In this document: positions 20,959 to 31,325 of the stretch, one piece after another
How positions within the stretch are numbered: the first letter of the stretch is position 1
How the letters are laid out: every line of letters starts with the position of its first letter
Source: Leguminivora glycinivorella
Taxonomy: Eukaryota > Arthropoda > Insecta > Lepidoptera > Tortricidae
Assembly (NCBI RefSeq): GCF_023078275.1
Contig: NC_062976.1
Coordinates: 248,001 to 312,000, forward strand
Direction: 5' to 3'
DNA: 64,000 nucleotides
Notes under the pieces: model-generated
Databases searched by the model: none
What the model was told of the DNA's origin: nothing
Seen by the model: the letters and a program-made list of their open reading frames with translations, nothing else
Made by a program: the position numbers and the translations under genes

Positions 20959-22404
20959 TCACTTCGGGCTTGGATCTGGAGTATTCGGTATCGGTGACAA
21001 CATTTTCAAGTTAGTTGCCCAGGCCAGAAAATCGGACAGCGGTTCTTCCGGTTCTTCAAAGTCAATCTTCCTTGCTGACAGTAAGTTTTCGTTTCGAACA
21101 CGCAGAAAGTCGTATTTCTTCTCTGGCTCATCAAAATAATACCAGACACGTTGGCCCAGGTCGAGTATGACCCCGTTGGACTCAAGAAAATCAATTCCCA
21201 AGAGTGTGCGTGTGTCGGCATCCGGGAACACAGTGAATTGAATTGGCAACGTCTTGTGTCCCATTACTATGTCAACTGTGATCGACAATAACTCTGTGTG
21301 CTTTTTGGTTCCATCTGCCAGGGTGATAAGGGAGTTAAATGGAGTCCCCTTCAACCCAGCTGCGACCATAAGTTGGTATAGATTCTTCCCAGCCACACTA
21401 GATAAGGCTCCAGTATCAATGTAAGCGTGGCCCCTTTTCCCGTTAAAGGTTACCTCAATAGTGGGCACCTTTGCAAGACTTTGTAAGGTCGGCCGGAATA
21501 AGTAAAATTGTACCGGCTTAGTGGGACTTTCCTTTGCCTTGCATTTTTCACAGTTGCTACGAATCACGCCAGGTGCCCCACATCCATAACATTTTATAGG
21601 GCTCTTGCTGATGGCACCACTAGCTGATGATGATGATGTACTCGGCGTTTGATCGGCCTTGGCCTGGACTTGGCGCAGCCGGAGTCTACAAACTTCAGTG
21701 TCATGGCCTTTGCGACGACAATAATCACACCTCACAACACTTTTCTTCGGAGGTTCCGTTGCATCGGATTTAGTAGCTTGTTTCTCCGCCCTTTCCAGTG
21801 CCTCCAAGTGCCGTGCTTTTTCTATCAAGTCAGAAAATGTTTTGATTTCCGTACGGGCAACCTTGCGTTTGAAGTCCATTTTAAGCAACCCATACACAAA
21901 GTCCACTTGCTCCTCCTCCTTATGGCGTTTTGCAGGCAACATTCCTAGAAGCGCTCGTTTTCTGCAGAGGAACGTATCAATCGGCTCACTTTCACCCTGG
22001 TGGTCACTAAATAACTGTATGTAGACTTCGTATGCTTGTAATTTAGGAGCAAATGCAGAGCGAATAGCACTTAGCGCAGCAGTCCAGGTTTTTATTTCGG
22101 CACTTATGCCAGTCCACCATGTACTTGCGTTATCCTTTAATAAAAGCGGTAGGCCGGCTAAAGCATCTTCGTCAGATATACCCTCAATTTGCTTATAAAT
22201 TGTGACACCCGTAACGAATGCGTCCACCTTGTTATAGTCGCGTTCACCACCATAGATAAGGTTACAGCGAGTGAAATTTTTATTTAACTTTGATTGTGCC
22301 GGAATTCGACTCAATAATTCTTGAAACTGTTCTGTAGTCAGTGTCACCGCCATTTGTAATGATTTTGTACCCTTCTTGCTTTTTTCCGTTTTCCCACTTG
22401 TCAT
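20959..22404 (-). CDS. gag: gypsy gag with protease domain
   Basis: 481 codons from the first ATG after the primer-binding site (the frame is open further upstream only through the LTR edge). The N-terminal half is capsid-like (NKVDAFVTGVTIYKQIEG, STWWTGISAEIK, FRKVARTEIKTFSDLI style segments). A zinc knuckle CDYCRRKGHDTEVC (C-x2-C-x4-H-x4-C) is followed by CYGCGAPGVIRSNCEKC, where the histidine position is Val. An aspartic protease follows with YIDTGALSSVAG and LLGIDFLESNGVIL. The frame ends at a TGA (20959-20961), after which the same frame stays open for ~75 codons of proline/glutamate-rich sequence. Packages RNA and matures the polyprotein. Confidence 0.9.
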   Translation of the reverse strand: MTSGKTEKSKKGTKSLQMAVTLTTEQFQELLSRIPAQSKLNKNFTRCNLIYGGERDYNKVDAFVTGVTIYKQIEGISDEDALAGLPLLLKDNASTWWTGISAEIKTWTAALSAIRSAFAPKLQAYEVYIQLFSDHQGESEPIDTFLCRKRALLGMLPAKRHKEEEQVDFVYGLLKMDFKRKVARTEIKTFSDLIEKARHLEALERAEKQATKSDATEPPKKSVVRCDYCRRKGHDTEVCRLRLRQVQAKADQTPSTSSSSASGAISKSPIKCYGCGAPGVIRSNCEKCKAKESPTKPVQFYLFRPTLQSLAKVPTIEVTFNGKRGHAYIDTGALSSVAGKNLYQLMVAAGLKGTPFNSLITLADGTKKHTELLSITVDIVMGHKTLPIQFTVFPDADTRTLLGIDFLESNGVILDLGQRVWYYFDEPEKKYDFLRVRNENLLSARKIDFEEPEEPLSDFLAWATNLKMLSPIPNTPDPSPK

Positions 22405-22408
22405 TTGA

Positions 22409-22419
22409 GTTGGGCGCCA
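22409..22419 (-). promoter_or_regulatory. Primer-binding site, Lys-tRNA type
   Basis: Three bases inside the 5' LTR, the minus strand reads TGGCGCCCAAC, matching the first 11 bases expected for priming by tRNA-Lys. The match then breaks down. Confidence 0.75.
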
Positions 22420-22422
22420 GAA

Positions 22423-22878
22423 TGTAGGGGGGGCGGAATGAGACGCCAAGTAGGTACCAGTGGTTTATTGGTTTTCATACAAACAAATATTATATCATAC
22501 AAAGTGGGGTAAATACCTAGCTACAAAACATAGGTACTAGTGAGCATAGGGCGGTACGCATCGGCGTTCTCACCCCTTACTCGGCCCCTCAGGGGATGTC
22601 CACTGCAAGTCCAAAGGCCAACCGAGTATGAACTTATGGGCGGTCCGTGTAGACGGTCTCGACCCGCGCTCATTTGGTGGTTAACCTTGGGGATAGCAGA
22701 GGCCGTCTCCCAAGCTAGACCGCTAGCTAGAGAATGACTGATCGGCGGCCGCGCGGTGCCTTTTATTACGGTTTCCCCGCCGCCTGCGCTGCCTGCGCCG
22801 CTCGGAGTACTTCGCGCGCGCTCGGGCCGGTCGATCCGCTGAGCGCGACGGGTGATGGTGTGCGAGCGAGAAAGTATT
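22423..22878 (-). repeat. 5' LTR of the gypsy element, truncated
   Basis: Matches 17363-17818 base for base except one visible difference. The last ~46 bp of the full LTR (its U3 start) are replaced by TTGTTAAACATGG, so no target duplication can be read. Confidence 0.9.
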
Positions 22879-23131
22879 TTGTTAAACATGGAAGGTACGC
22901 AGTACTATATAGGGGAAAATGTTACAAAAAATAATCGCAAGTTCTTAGTATCACTATGTTTTACCAACATTAGCCCCCTTGTATAACTATTGTTAAACAT
23001 AGGTACATTAGGTGGTTGTTTTACCAACATTAGTACATTCAAATACTTAAATAAATATAAGTAACATGCAAATATTTTCTATTATTCCAGTTCAACATTA
23101 TATAATTAAGAATTGCAATTAATAATAATAC
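22879..23131. other. Flank with duplicated GTTTTACCAACATTAG phrase
   Basis: GTTTTACCAACATTAG occurs at ~22957 and ~23018, and TGTTAAACAT at ~22881 and ~22991. The first is followed by a family-M end-like word. This looks like a rearranged insertion flank. Confidence 0.45.
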
Positions 23132-23310
23132 TCAAATACTCGTGTTGTCTCTTTTATATTCTTCGATTGAATAGTATGCTTTGTTTGATAAGAACGTAAA
23201 TAGTCGTTTCTTAAAGAGTTCGATGTTGTCTATGTTTAAGATACTATTGGGCAAAATATTATAAATTTGTGATGCCAATGGACACGAGTTACGAATTTCC
23301 TTTTCGCACG
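23132..23310 (-). pseudogene. Non-LTR retrotransposon ORF2 C-terminal remnant
   Basis: The minus-strand frame reads EIRNSCPLASQIYNILPNSI, then NIELFKKRLFTFLSNKAYYS, IEEYKRDNTSI and stop. 'LYNxLP...FKxxLxxxLxxKAYYSxEE' is the usual tail of Jockey-like insect LINE polyproteins. The part 5' of ~23310 is replaced by a MITE-like segment, so only ~60 codons remain. Confidence 0.6.
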
Positions 23311-23425
23311 TGTATCGTACGACGTTTATCAGTACAAATGAGCCTCCGAAGTTTCGACCTGGCATATAATGAACCACTTCTCGCACTAGTGCGTAAAAAA
23401 ACACCATCTGTACTGAAATAGTAGT
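23300..23425. mobile_element. Diverged relative of the MITE at 9785
   Basis: Shares CGAAGTTTCGACCTG, AATGAACCACT and the terminal phrase TCTGTACTGA with 9785-9906. Terminal repeats are degenerate. Confidence 0.5.
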
Positions 23426-24440
23426 TTCGCGGCGTTTGCCCCCTAATTTGTCCCATTACTTAAAACATACATAACTTCAAAGAAACTCTGTGCCGATTCA
23501 TTTAAGACCCTATTTACTTAGCGTAGTATACAAATTAAGTTGTGTTTAAGTTAACTGGAGTAAATTTAAATGTTTTATAAGGAGTTGGAATTGAGGGGGA
23601 GGGGAGGGGGTAAACAGAAAGTTGTGCGTGACGTGGATAGACATGTCGCGGCAGCCGCGAACGAGATAAGGGGAGAGTGGGGTGTAGTGGAATTCGGACA
23701 GTACTCCAATGGTAATAATATTACTTATACACGTCAAATAATAAAATTGTGGAGCTAATAATTAGTTCTCTGAGGAACATCCGCTGATAAAGACGCTGCA
23801 TATCTACAAAATAATTGAACGAAAACAATTATTTAAATTTATTTATTTTTATTACAATCAACGGTAACAATACTATTAGTATAAATACAGTGCTCCACAA
23901 AACTATGGTATAAGTTTGACTGTGGAGTCAAGATATCAAATTAATACTTCTAAGGTTTATACCCATAAACCATCATTATCATCATCAACAATTGGAACGT
24001 TCTAATCTACATGAAATTGTCATTAAATTTTAGACCTTGTATAGAAAACAAAGTTCTTTCATTTCAATGACAATAATTTCAGATGGATTGGAACGTTTCT
24101 GCGTAACTACGTCCAATTGTGACGGTCTTAGCTAGAGATAATATAACTTTCTCAATATTTTCAGATATACCTTTAAGTCCAGTGGCGTAGCATCGATACA
24201 ACTCGATTCCCAACGGGTTCCCTAAAATTCTGCAGTATCTGTAGAAGTCCATACAAAACAGATCCCAAAAACCCCTCCGGCTTTACTAATGAAAATCTTC
24301 ACGCCTCGCCCCTGAGAGTATTGACTTCGCAAATGAGTGTTGCTGGGCTATCCTAGAAGTCAAAACATATAATAATATGTGCCTTATTAATATTATTACT
24401 ATACACTTCTCAAAATACCATTATATGCTGCAAGGCGCGA
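23426..24440. other. Intergenic DNA, no gene seen
   Basis: Contains a G-rich purine run near 23590-23620. No exon-like segment with splice borders was recognised. Confidence 0.5.
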
Positions 24441-24995
24441 CTGTCATCTCACATAATCAGCGTCAGTGTGGATAAGGAGGGATTCACACTGGTGGAAAGA
24501 AAAAACAAGACACGTAGGGCGCCTCGAAAGACTGCACTGCAGAGCCGGTTAATTCTGGTCTACGGGTATGTGTCTCGCCTACTACTCCGCCGTGGCAGAC
24601 GAGGTGGTGGACTACGTTCGCCGGAAGACTGGCTACACGCTAAGGGTGCAACAGCTGCAGTCGCGTCACTACGTGCACTTCAGCTCGTTCGTTGTGCGCA
24701 TGCCGCGGCCGCTGCAGGACACCATCGCGAGCGCAGACTTCTGGCCGAAAGGTGTGGTTTTTCGGCGGTTCCGGGGCAACCTGCCGAATCTTACACCGGG
24801 GCAAACGACGCAACGGAGCCACGCTGTTACGTCATCGCCCAAATCAATTGTTTAGTTGTAAACTTTTATTGTTTGTTTTTCTTCATGTTCTTATTTACTT
24901 ACTGTTTTTTTATTATTTAAGTTTCATGACGCATTGGATTTATCTGTAATGTCATTGAAATATGTTTTAAAATAAATAAATAAATAAATAATTAT
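24441..24995 (+). mobile_element. ORF1-only LINE derivative with AAAT-repeat tail
   Basis: Carries a LINE ORF1 remnant (next entry), goes straight into an AT-rich 3' untranslated region and ends in (AAAT)n at ~24968-24991. There is no ORF2 in between. This is the structure of a non-autonomous, ORF1-retaining retroposon. Confidence 0.55.
24468..24855 (+). pseudogene. LINE ORF1 (nucleic-acid-binding) remnant, frameshifted
   Basis: A first frame (24468 onward) encodes DKEGFTLVERKNKTRRAPRK. Near 24565 the homology moves to another frame: VSRLSYY-like start, ADEVVDYVRRKTGYTLRV, QLQSRHYVHFSSFVVRMP, SADFWPKGVVFRRFRGNLPN, ending in a stop at ~24853. The 'FWPxGVxFRxFxG' block is characteristic of the C-terminal domain of ORF1 proteins of CR1/Jockey-like insect LINEs, which coat the element RNA. 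The middle of ORF1 appears deleted. My three-part reading is moderately secure; exact family is not. Confidence 0.6.
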
Positions 24996-25795
24996 GCAAA
25001 TCTGTATAATTGTATATTATGCTGAAAGTTTGGCCAACTTGAAATTATAAGCAGCAGTCGTTGACATAATAACTATTTCCTATCAGTTTGTCCCGAAATT
25101 TCCTCAATAGGTATGTATGTCCATTAAATTGAATTTAATTTTGGGTGATATTTCATGCACTCACGTTTTGATAATTTTCCACGTTACTGTTATTATTTTA
25201 CTGTGCCATACAAACGAGGCTTGAATACTAAGTTTTACAATTTACTCTCTCAATAGGCTCGGTAATTACTGAGCTGCCTCAAAGATAGCTTTAATTAGAT
25301 CTAGCCACGCTTACGCTTAGGGTCTTAGTTACCTGGCATTTAGGTCTTAACTGTTTCGTTTATAGGTGAGAGGTAATAAATGTGTAAATTAGGTGAAATG
25401 AGAAATAATTCACTTTGCGTCTTACGTTTTTAAATAATAAAATGTTTATTTGTAGGTACGTTTTTGTACGTAACATTTTTGATTGGCTGGCCACGGGATA
25501 AGCAAGTTTTGTTCCAGCATGAGGAAGTTTTTTTACATGCCTACCACTAGTTAGTGGTCGCGTTGAGTTTCTCAACCAATTAAGTTTAGTTTTTTATGTT
25601 TTGAAAAGCGAAGTACCTTAATTAACAAGAAATGGTCGAGAAATTCAGTAAACACAATGTAGAACATGTAGTATAAGCCTGAGATACGAGTATAGTATAA
25701 TAAATATTTGCTTTGCCTAAAGGTTGACTCGTAGAGAATGCCTAATGGCATCAAGTCCTCAACACAAACTTCCTGTACCTATTCCCAAACGTGGC
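24996..25795. other. AT-rich intergenic DNA, no gene seen
   Basis: No coding, RNA or repeat structure recognised beyond low complexity. Confidence 0.5.
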
Positions 25796-26230
25796 AAGCA
25801 GATCACTCGAAACTGCTAGTTTCAGTGCCACTCTTGGCAATTAGGGGATTGAAAGAAAACGAAATTTTGATGATCTGTGTGGTGACGGGTTAAGAGTTTC
25901 ACCACCTCTTTCCTACCGTGGATATCGTATAAGTCGACTGAGGGATATGGGTTCCATTGTGGCCAACGGGCTGGCAACCTGTCACTGCAAAATTACAATT
26001 TCGTTTTGCTAAGGTTTTCTTTTGTGCAATAAAGGTACCCGTACCCGTACATACAATCACACCTGTATCCCATAAAGAGGTAGGCAGAGCACATGAAACT
26101 ACTTAAGTATCAGCACCACTCTTTGGTCAAAAAAAAAGTGAAACAGCAGTGACAGGTTGCCAGCCTACGCATCAATGGAACCCATATCCCACAGTCGGCT
26201 TCTACGACACCCATGGGAAGAAAGAAGGTA
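25796..26230. repeat. SINE-like repeat B, three pieces in mixed orientation
   Basis: 25800-25868 (plus) has GTGCCACTCTTGGCAATTAG and TTGAAAGAAAACGAAATT. 25905-26020 is the reverse part (GGGATATGGGTTCCATTGTG, GGCTGGCAACCTGTCACTGC). 26055-26225 is a fuller plus copy with ACAATCACACCTGTATCCCA and GGTTGCCAGCC. Compare 31085 and 55935. Confidence 0.65.
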
Positions 26231-26405
26231 AAATAAATAAATAATAGAGTACCTATCTATAGTCGGGTGGACCGAATCGATCAGCCGGACAGTTTAATTA
26301 AAACATCGACACTCGTTTAAACAATCCCGAGCTACCCGGCCCTTACGAGTAGGGGCGCCATTTGTAACGAAACTTAAGGACAGTTTTAAAAGTCGTGAAC
26401 TTTAA

Positions 26406-26690
26406 TTTTTAACCCCCGACGCAAAAATGAAGGAGTGTTATAAGTTCAACGTGTCTGTCTGTCGGTCTGTCTGTCCGTCTGTCTGTCTATCTGTCTGTCT
26501 GTCTGTCTGTTTGTTTGTTTGTCTGTCTGTCTGTGTGTATGTCTGTATGTGGCATCGTAGCTCCCGAACGGATGAACCGATTTTGATTTTTTTTTGTCTG
26601 ACTAACTCAGTTAGTCGGGAGTGTTCTTAGCCATGTTTCATGAAAATCGGTCCACTATGTCGCGGTCGGGGATTTTTCAAAATTTAAATT
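26406..26690 (+). repeat. CTGT-microsatellite interspersed repeat, copy 3
   Basis: Same phrase order as 5846, with a longer mixed CTGT/TTTG tract and an altered middle (GTCTGACTAACTCAGTTAGT). Confidence 0.85.
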
Positions 26691-27160
26691 TTTAACATTC
26701 TAGAATTACATTGAATGACTGTTTTGTGTGTAAAAATAACCATTTATTTTTCTCTTATAGAAGTGTAAAGATTGATTAAAAAAGAAGAAAAGTGCAATTA
26801 TTTCATTGTTTGTATTTTATTTTGTTATATTTCCGACCTCTAATTTTTTTGAACTTCATATTTAATGAATATTACCCAAGTGAATGAATTTGAGAATTCA
26901 CATCACCTACAAATTACTAACCAATTTTTAAGCCAATTTTATCAAAACATCAGCCATTTCAGATTCGAAATGCACCACAACTTTCTAAATACTTAGTTAT
27001 ATCCCCGGAAACCCAGCAATCGATTATCAGAATATTTTATTTTTAAGTACAGTCAACAATATTATTTGCTTAGCACTTTTTCACACAAACTTATCTGCAG
27101 GAACCGTACGTATGTGTATCATCTTGGACTCTGTATTTTCTTTAATTGGAACTCTCAAGA
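26691..27160. other. AT-rich intergenic DNA, no gene seen
   Basis: No recognisable feature. Confidence 0.5.
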
Positions 27161-27522
27161 ATCATCATCCTCCTTGCGTTATCTCGGCATTTGCCACGGC
27201 TCATGAGAGCCTGGGGTCCGCTTTGACAACTAATCCCAAGATTTGGCGTAGGCACTAGTTTTTACGAAAGTGACTGCCATCTGACTTTTCCGTAGGGTAA
27301 ACTAGACCTTATTGGAATTAGTCATTTAGTCATTTAGTCATTTAGTCATTTATTAGTCCGGTTTCCTCACGATGTTTTTCCTTCACCGAAAGGCGACTGG
27401 CAAATATCAAATGACATTTCCCACATAAATTCCGAAAAACTCATTGGAGCGAGCCGGGGTTCGAACCCGCGACCTCTGGAAAGAAAGTCGCACGTGCTTA
27501 CCGATAGGCTACCAGCGCTTGG
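27161..27522 (-). repeat. tRNA-derived SINE (family A), copy 2
   Basis: Full body in reverse, with B box GGTTCGAACCC near 27458-27470 and AGCGCTGGTAGCCTATCGGT at its start on the minus strand. It contains a small tandem of TCATTTAGT units at 27322-27352 that other copies lack. Confidence 0.85.
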
Positions 27523-27715
27523 AACTCTCAAGAATGCAACGTGGAAAAAGAATATTATCCTGATTTCCGGCTGCAGCTTGGCCACCGTAGCGGCTGGACG
27601 AGGGTCGCTGATTACTTCGTCTTCCGCTTTTAATTCCACCCCGGATACATTGCTGTGACGTCACACCGGGAGCCGAACCCGGGCTCGCCTCCTTGGAATG
27701 TGATCTGACAGACCC
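27523..27715 (-). other. GC-rich patch, possible exon or old element
   Basis: Clearly GC-richer than its surroundings. On the minus strand a CAG at 27705-27707 could be an acceptor. The frame directly after it (ITFQGGEPGFGS...) stops at 27630-27632, but other frames are open too. I cannot decide between exon and repeat. Confidence 0.25.
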
Positions 27716-28289
27716 TTAAATGCCTATAATTGTAGAAATTAGGTAGTTTAAAATAGTTTTAATTCTTTTGCAGCACATTTTGAGTGTCAAAAAAGGACTC
27801 ACCGCCATCACCGGCAAAAACATCGTACAAAAAGAACGCTAGAGTAGATAAAATTAAGAAGAGGTTGAAAGAAAACGAAATTGTGATATTGCAGTGACAG
27901 GTTACTAGTATGTACCACAATTGAACCCAAATCTCACAGTCGACTTTGCGGCACCCACATCATCATCCATGCCTGCGATATCTCGGCATTCTTTCTTTTT
28001 TTTTAAATTATAAACTCTTGGCCACAGACTAGCCAAACGAATTAACACCTGTGTAACACGGTTGAACAATAAAGATCTATCTATCTATCAAAGGCAAAGA
28101 CGTGGCCTACGATGGAGTAAGCTCGCCCAGAAGAGTTCCGTAAGTCCTCCCGTCATCAGAGCTCTGGCAGCCTTACTCACCGGCAGGAACACAACACTAT
28201 GAGTAGGGTCTAGTGCTATTTGGCTGCGGTCTTCTGTAAACACCGCAGTTGGGCTCTGTTCACTCTTGATTTGAAGGTTGATTCGCTAC
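27716..28289 (+). other. Mosaic of SINE-B and LINE fragments
   Basis: 27855-27960 is a partial SINE B (TTGAAAGAAAACGAAATTGT, GCAGTGACAGGTT). 28020-28088 looks like a LINE 3' end (CGGTTGAACAATAAAG and then TATC repeats). 28090-28285 resembles another LINE 3' region (CTCTGTTCACTCTTGATTTG). Confidence 0.45.
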
Positions 28290-28556
28290 GACCCATGGCA
28301 GATCTTGGGGTCCGCTCTGATACCTAAGCACTAGTTTTACGAAAACGATTGCCATCTGACCTTCCAACCCGAAGAGTTACTATTAGACCTTATTAGAATT
28401 AGTCCGGTATCCTCACGATGTTTTCCTTCACCGAAGAGTGACTGGCAAATATCAAATGACATTTCGCGCATAAGTTCCGAAAAACTTATTAGTACGAGCC
28501 GAGGTTGGAACCAGCGGATTGAAAGGCGCACGTTCTTACAGGCCACCAGCCCTTCA
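28290..28556 (-). repeat. tRNA-derived SINE (family A), degenerate copy 3
   Basis: Retains TCCGGTATCCTCACGATGTT, ACTGGCAAATATCAAATGAC and an eroded B box (GAGGTTGGAACC). Confidence 0.75.
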
Positions 28557-29440
28557 TTTTTCGACACCCACAAAGCACTCCCGTGCAAATAAAAGAAACA
28601 CAGCGATATTGATAGCTCACCGCTGGGCGAGTAACTATAAACATCGCCGTGTCTCTTTTGTTCGTTTTTATAGCCGATAGCTCATAGTTTACTAGCTCGC
28701 GGTGGGACAAGTGCCTACGTTGAAACTTTTGCAAAATTAATCAAAATGTCTGATAATAACGTGCTCTTATTCCAAACTACCAATTTATAAATATCTTCAC
28801 AGCCGGCGTAGCCGAATGGCAATCGTCGACGCTAGACGCCGACAGAAACGCAGTCTGACTCTGTCGCGCCAATACGCAAGAGCGACAGAGATGATTTTTG
28901 CAACGTCGTATTAGGAGCGATTGAGCCGACCAACGCATTTCCGCCTACGACTGTATAGCCTGTGCTACGATAGATAGCTACGAAACAGGTATTATCGTGA
29001 ACGTTTGTGCATTTGGCTACCTACCCTGATATCAGCAATCTAACCAAACTATTTCGCTTTTTCTAGTATTTTTGTGAGAGCCTTGAGCTCAGTTCATGAA
29101 CAATTCTGGCAGCAAGCCAGATCCTCGATGGCTGTATGGAGCGAGTGAAAACGTTTCCAACTAATACCGGTAGGGCTTTGAATCCTAAAGGATTATACCT
29201 GATAACTTGGCTGGTACAGTCGATACAAGATTTAATGGTTTCTTTTTAATCTGGGAATTGCGTGCTGTGATTGGGTAGGAAACCAAGGGTGTTGGTGGTC
29301 AGAAAGTTGCTAAATCTAAGCGACTCGGATGCTTGAAATGGCAAATAGGCAAAAAATATTCGAACGGCTTACATCCGTGGCAAACAAATACCTATTAAAT
29401 AAAAGCGGTCCATATGGTGGAAATATTGATTGTGTTGGCT
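28557..29440. other. Intergenic DNA with hairpin-rich, MITE-like patches
   Basis: 28585-28700 contains partly complementary arms (AAAGAAACACAGCGAT / ATCGCCGTGTCTCTTTT). 28800-28990 has CpG-rich dyads. No gene is recognised. Confidence 0.45.
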
Positions 29441-29775
29441 GGAGCGCTGGTAGCCTAGCGGTAAGTACGTGCGACTTTCGTTCAAGAGGTCGCGGGTTCA
29501 AACCCCGGCTCGCACCAATGAGTTTTTCGGAACTTATGTGCGAACTGTCATTTTATATTTGCCAGCCGCTTTCCGGTTAAGGAAAACATCGTGAGGAAAC
29601 CGGACTAATTCCAATAAGGCCTACGTTACCCTTTGGTTTGGAAGGTCAGATGGTAATCGCTTTCGTAGAACTATAGTGCCTACGACAATCATGATCTCAG
29701 ATTAGTGGTCACAGCGGACCCCAGGCTCCCAAGAGTCGTGACAAATGCCGGGATAACTTAAGGAGGATGATAATG
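29441..29775 (+). repeat. tRNA-derived SINE (family A), plus-strand copy 4
   Basis: Best orientation for reading the family: A-box region GAGCGCTGGTAGCCTAGCGG, B box GGTTCAAACCC near 29494-29504, body CATCGTGAGGAAACCGGACT, end GGATAACTTAAGGAGGATGA followed by TAATGATG. Confidence 0.88.
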
Positions 29776-30126
29776 ATGGTGGAAATATTTGTTGTGTTGG
29801 TCGATCACGATCACAAGTCGTTTTGATTAATTAAAATTGATAGCGGTGAAGCGATTTGAAACCCTCCATGGCAAAGGCGTGGTGAAAAAAGGATTAGTTA
29901 CAATTGCCCCCCAGTCGAGATTTGTCCCGTTGTACCTTACCTACGTCTATATCTAAAATTTTCTTACCAATTATTCTCTTATCCCCTTTTGATGTTCAAA
30001 ATCTAAACCAATAAACACTTTTGCATAATACCATCCAAGGTCAACGAAACCCATTCAATTTTCATCCATAACCCATAACAATAAGAACTCAAATTCTAAG
30101 GGCAATTATATTTGCTCGATCGCTTG
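29776..30126. other. Intergenic DNA, no gene seen
   Basis: 29906-29945 (CCCAGTCGAGATTTGTCCCG) resembles 53436-53455, suggesting a shared repeat fragment. Otherwise featureless. Confidence 0.45.
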
Positions 30127-30408
30127 TAGGGTCTCCCCAAACCTGTCGACCAAAAATCGTTCGTTACGCCGTGTCTTGCGTTGCGTGGGCGACGGTCGCG
30201 CGACCGTCGCCGTCGCGTCTCATACTTCCATATCGATAAGGTTTGATTTCGTATGCGTCGCATCGCCGTCGCGCGACCGTCGCCCACGCAAGCCACGGCG
30301 TTAGTATGAACATGCGTACGGTTGCGTTTATAGCTAAACTTCTTCATAATAACGAGGGCTTTTTGTCGGCTAGAGACGATTCCGCCTCGATAGGTTTGGG
30401 GAAACCCT
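30127..30408. mobile_element. Nested pair: GGTCTCCCC-ended MITE containing a TTA-flanked MITE
   Basis: Outer ends AGGGTCTCCCCAAACCTGTC and GATAGGTTTGGGGAAACCCT are inverted repeats. Inside, 30157-30300 starts CGCCGTGTCTTGCG, ends CGCAAGCCACGGCG and is flanked by TTA on both sides (30154-30156, 30301-30303). Its arms carry the self-complementary word CGGTCGCGCGACCG. The 3-bp TTA target is typical of PIF/Harbinger. Confidence 0.7.
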
Positions 30409-31084
30409 TGTCTTTATAGAATGAGGTTACAACTTTTGCTAATTCTTTTGATTTTTAATTGAATTCAGTCGCTTTTTCGTGAACAATTTCTTAAATCTTT
30501 ATTTTCCTGTTGCGACGCAATCTTCTGTTTCTCGTTAAAAGTTTTGTTTCGCAACACTTTGACAACTTTGACGAGATAAAAGATTGGTTTTATAACTTGA
30601 TTGTTCATTTATTATGGGATTTTGCGTGTAAATGCTTATAGAAAATCTTCGATTTTATAAAGTGAAATAGATACCTACACTAAATAAATAGCGGTCAATC
30701 TCTAGCTAACACGGCTGACGTGCTAAACCGCTACACCACCTCGACCGCCGAGGTCCCACTGCTGGGCAAAGGCCTCCCTCAAATTCGTAAACGAATCCCT
30801 ATCCCCTAAAGTCTCCACCAGCCTTTGTCAAAGGCATCAAGCTCATCAAAGATCTAATATCCCGGCACTTAGTTTTACCCAATAGCTTACTTTATTTTGG
30901 ATTCCATCAACTTTCTAATAGTCCTTACACCTCGGCAAGCGCTGCCTCTTGTCTGAGTCCATAAAAAGGGCAAGGGCACTATCCGCTGTACCCCTGCCAT
31001 TTCACCAAAGTGTCAAAAGACCTACCTACCACGTTAGTTTTGTCTCCCAAAAGTTCAGAGCACCATTTCTCCGTTATAGAAAAG
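30409..31084. other. Intergenic DNA, no gene seen
   Basis: 30745-30790 contains GTCCCACTGCTGGGCAAAGG, a phrase common in lepidopteran repeat-derived sequence. No coding feature is supported. Confidence 0.45.
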
Positions 31085-31315
31085 AAACATACATATATTA
31101 CATACATACAATCACGCCTGTATCCCATAAAGGGGTAGGCAGAGCACATGAACTACTCAAGTTTCATTGCCATTCTTGGCAAAAAGGGGTTGAAAGAAAA
31201 CGAAATTATGACATTGCAGTGACAAGTTGCCAGCCTCTTGCCTACGCCACAATTTAACCCATATCCCAAGGTCGACTTCTACGACATCCACCGGAATAAA
31301 GGGGGTAGTGAAATT
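31085..31315 (+). repeat. SINE-like repeat B, fullest copy
   Basis: Starts with CATACATACAATCACGCCTG, then TATCCCATAAAGGGGTAGGC, TTGAAAGAAAACGAAATTAT, AGTTGCCAGCC and ends near ACATCCACCGGAATAAAGGG. Confidence 0.7.
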
Positions 31316-31325
31316 CTTATTCCAA

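Larger units (their letters stand above)
17363..22878 (-). mobile_element. Ty3/gypsy LTR retrotransposon, young, 5' LTR truncated
   Basis: Minus-strand order is 5' LTR, primer-binding site, gag-protease, RT-RNase H-integrase, polypurine tract, 3' LTR. The two LTRs match over ~456 bp with one visible difference (near 17630), indicating recent insertion. The outer ~46 bp of the 5' LTR is missing. The RT/RNase H style and a Lys-tRNA-type primer site recall insect Osvaldo-like gypsy elements, but I do not assign a clade. Confidence 0.93.

Noticed and set aside
17480..22934. Pairs of frames at 17480 and 22521-22934
   Set aside because: Shadow frames in the two LTR copies.
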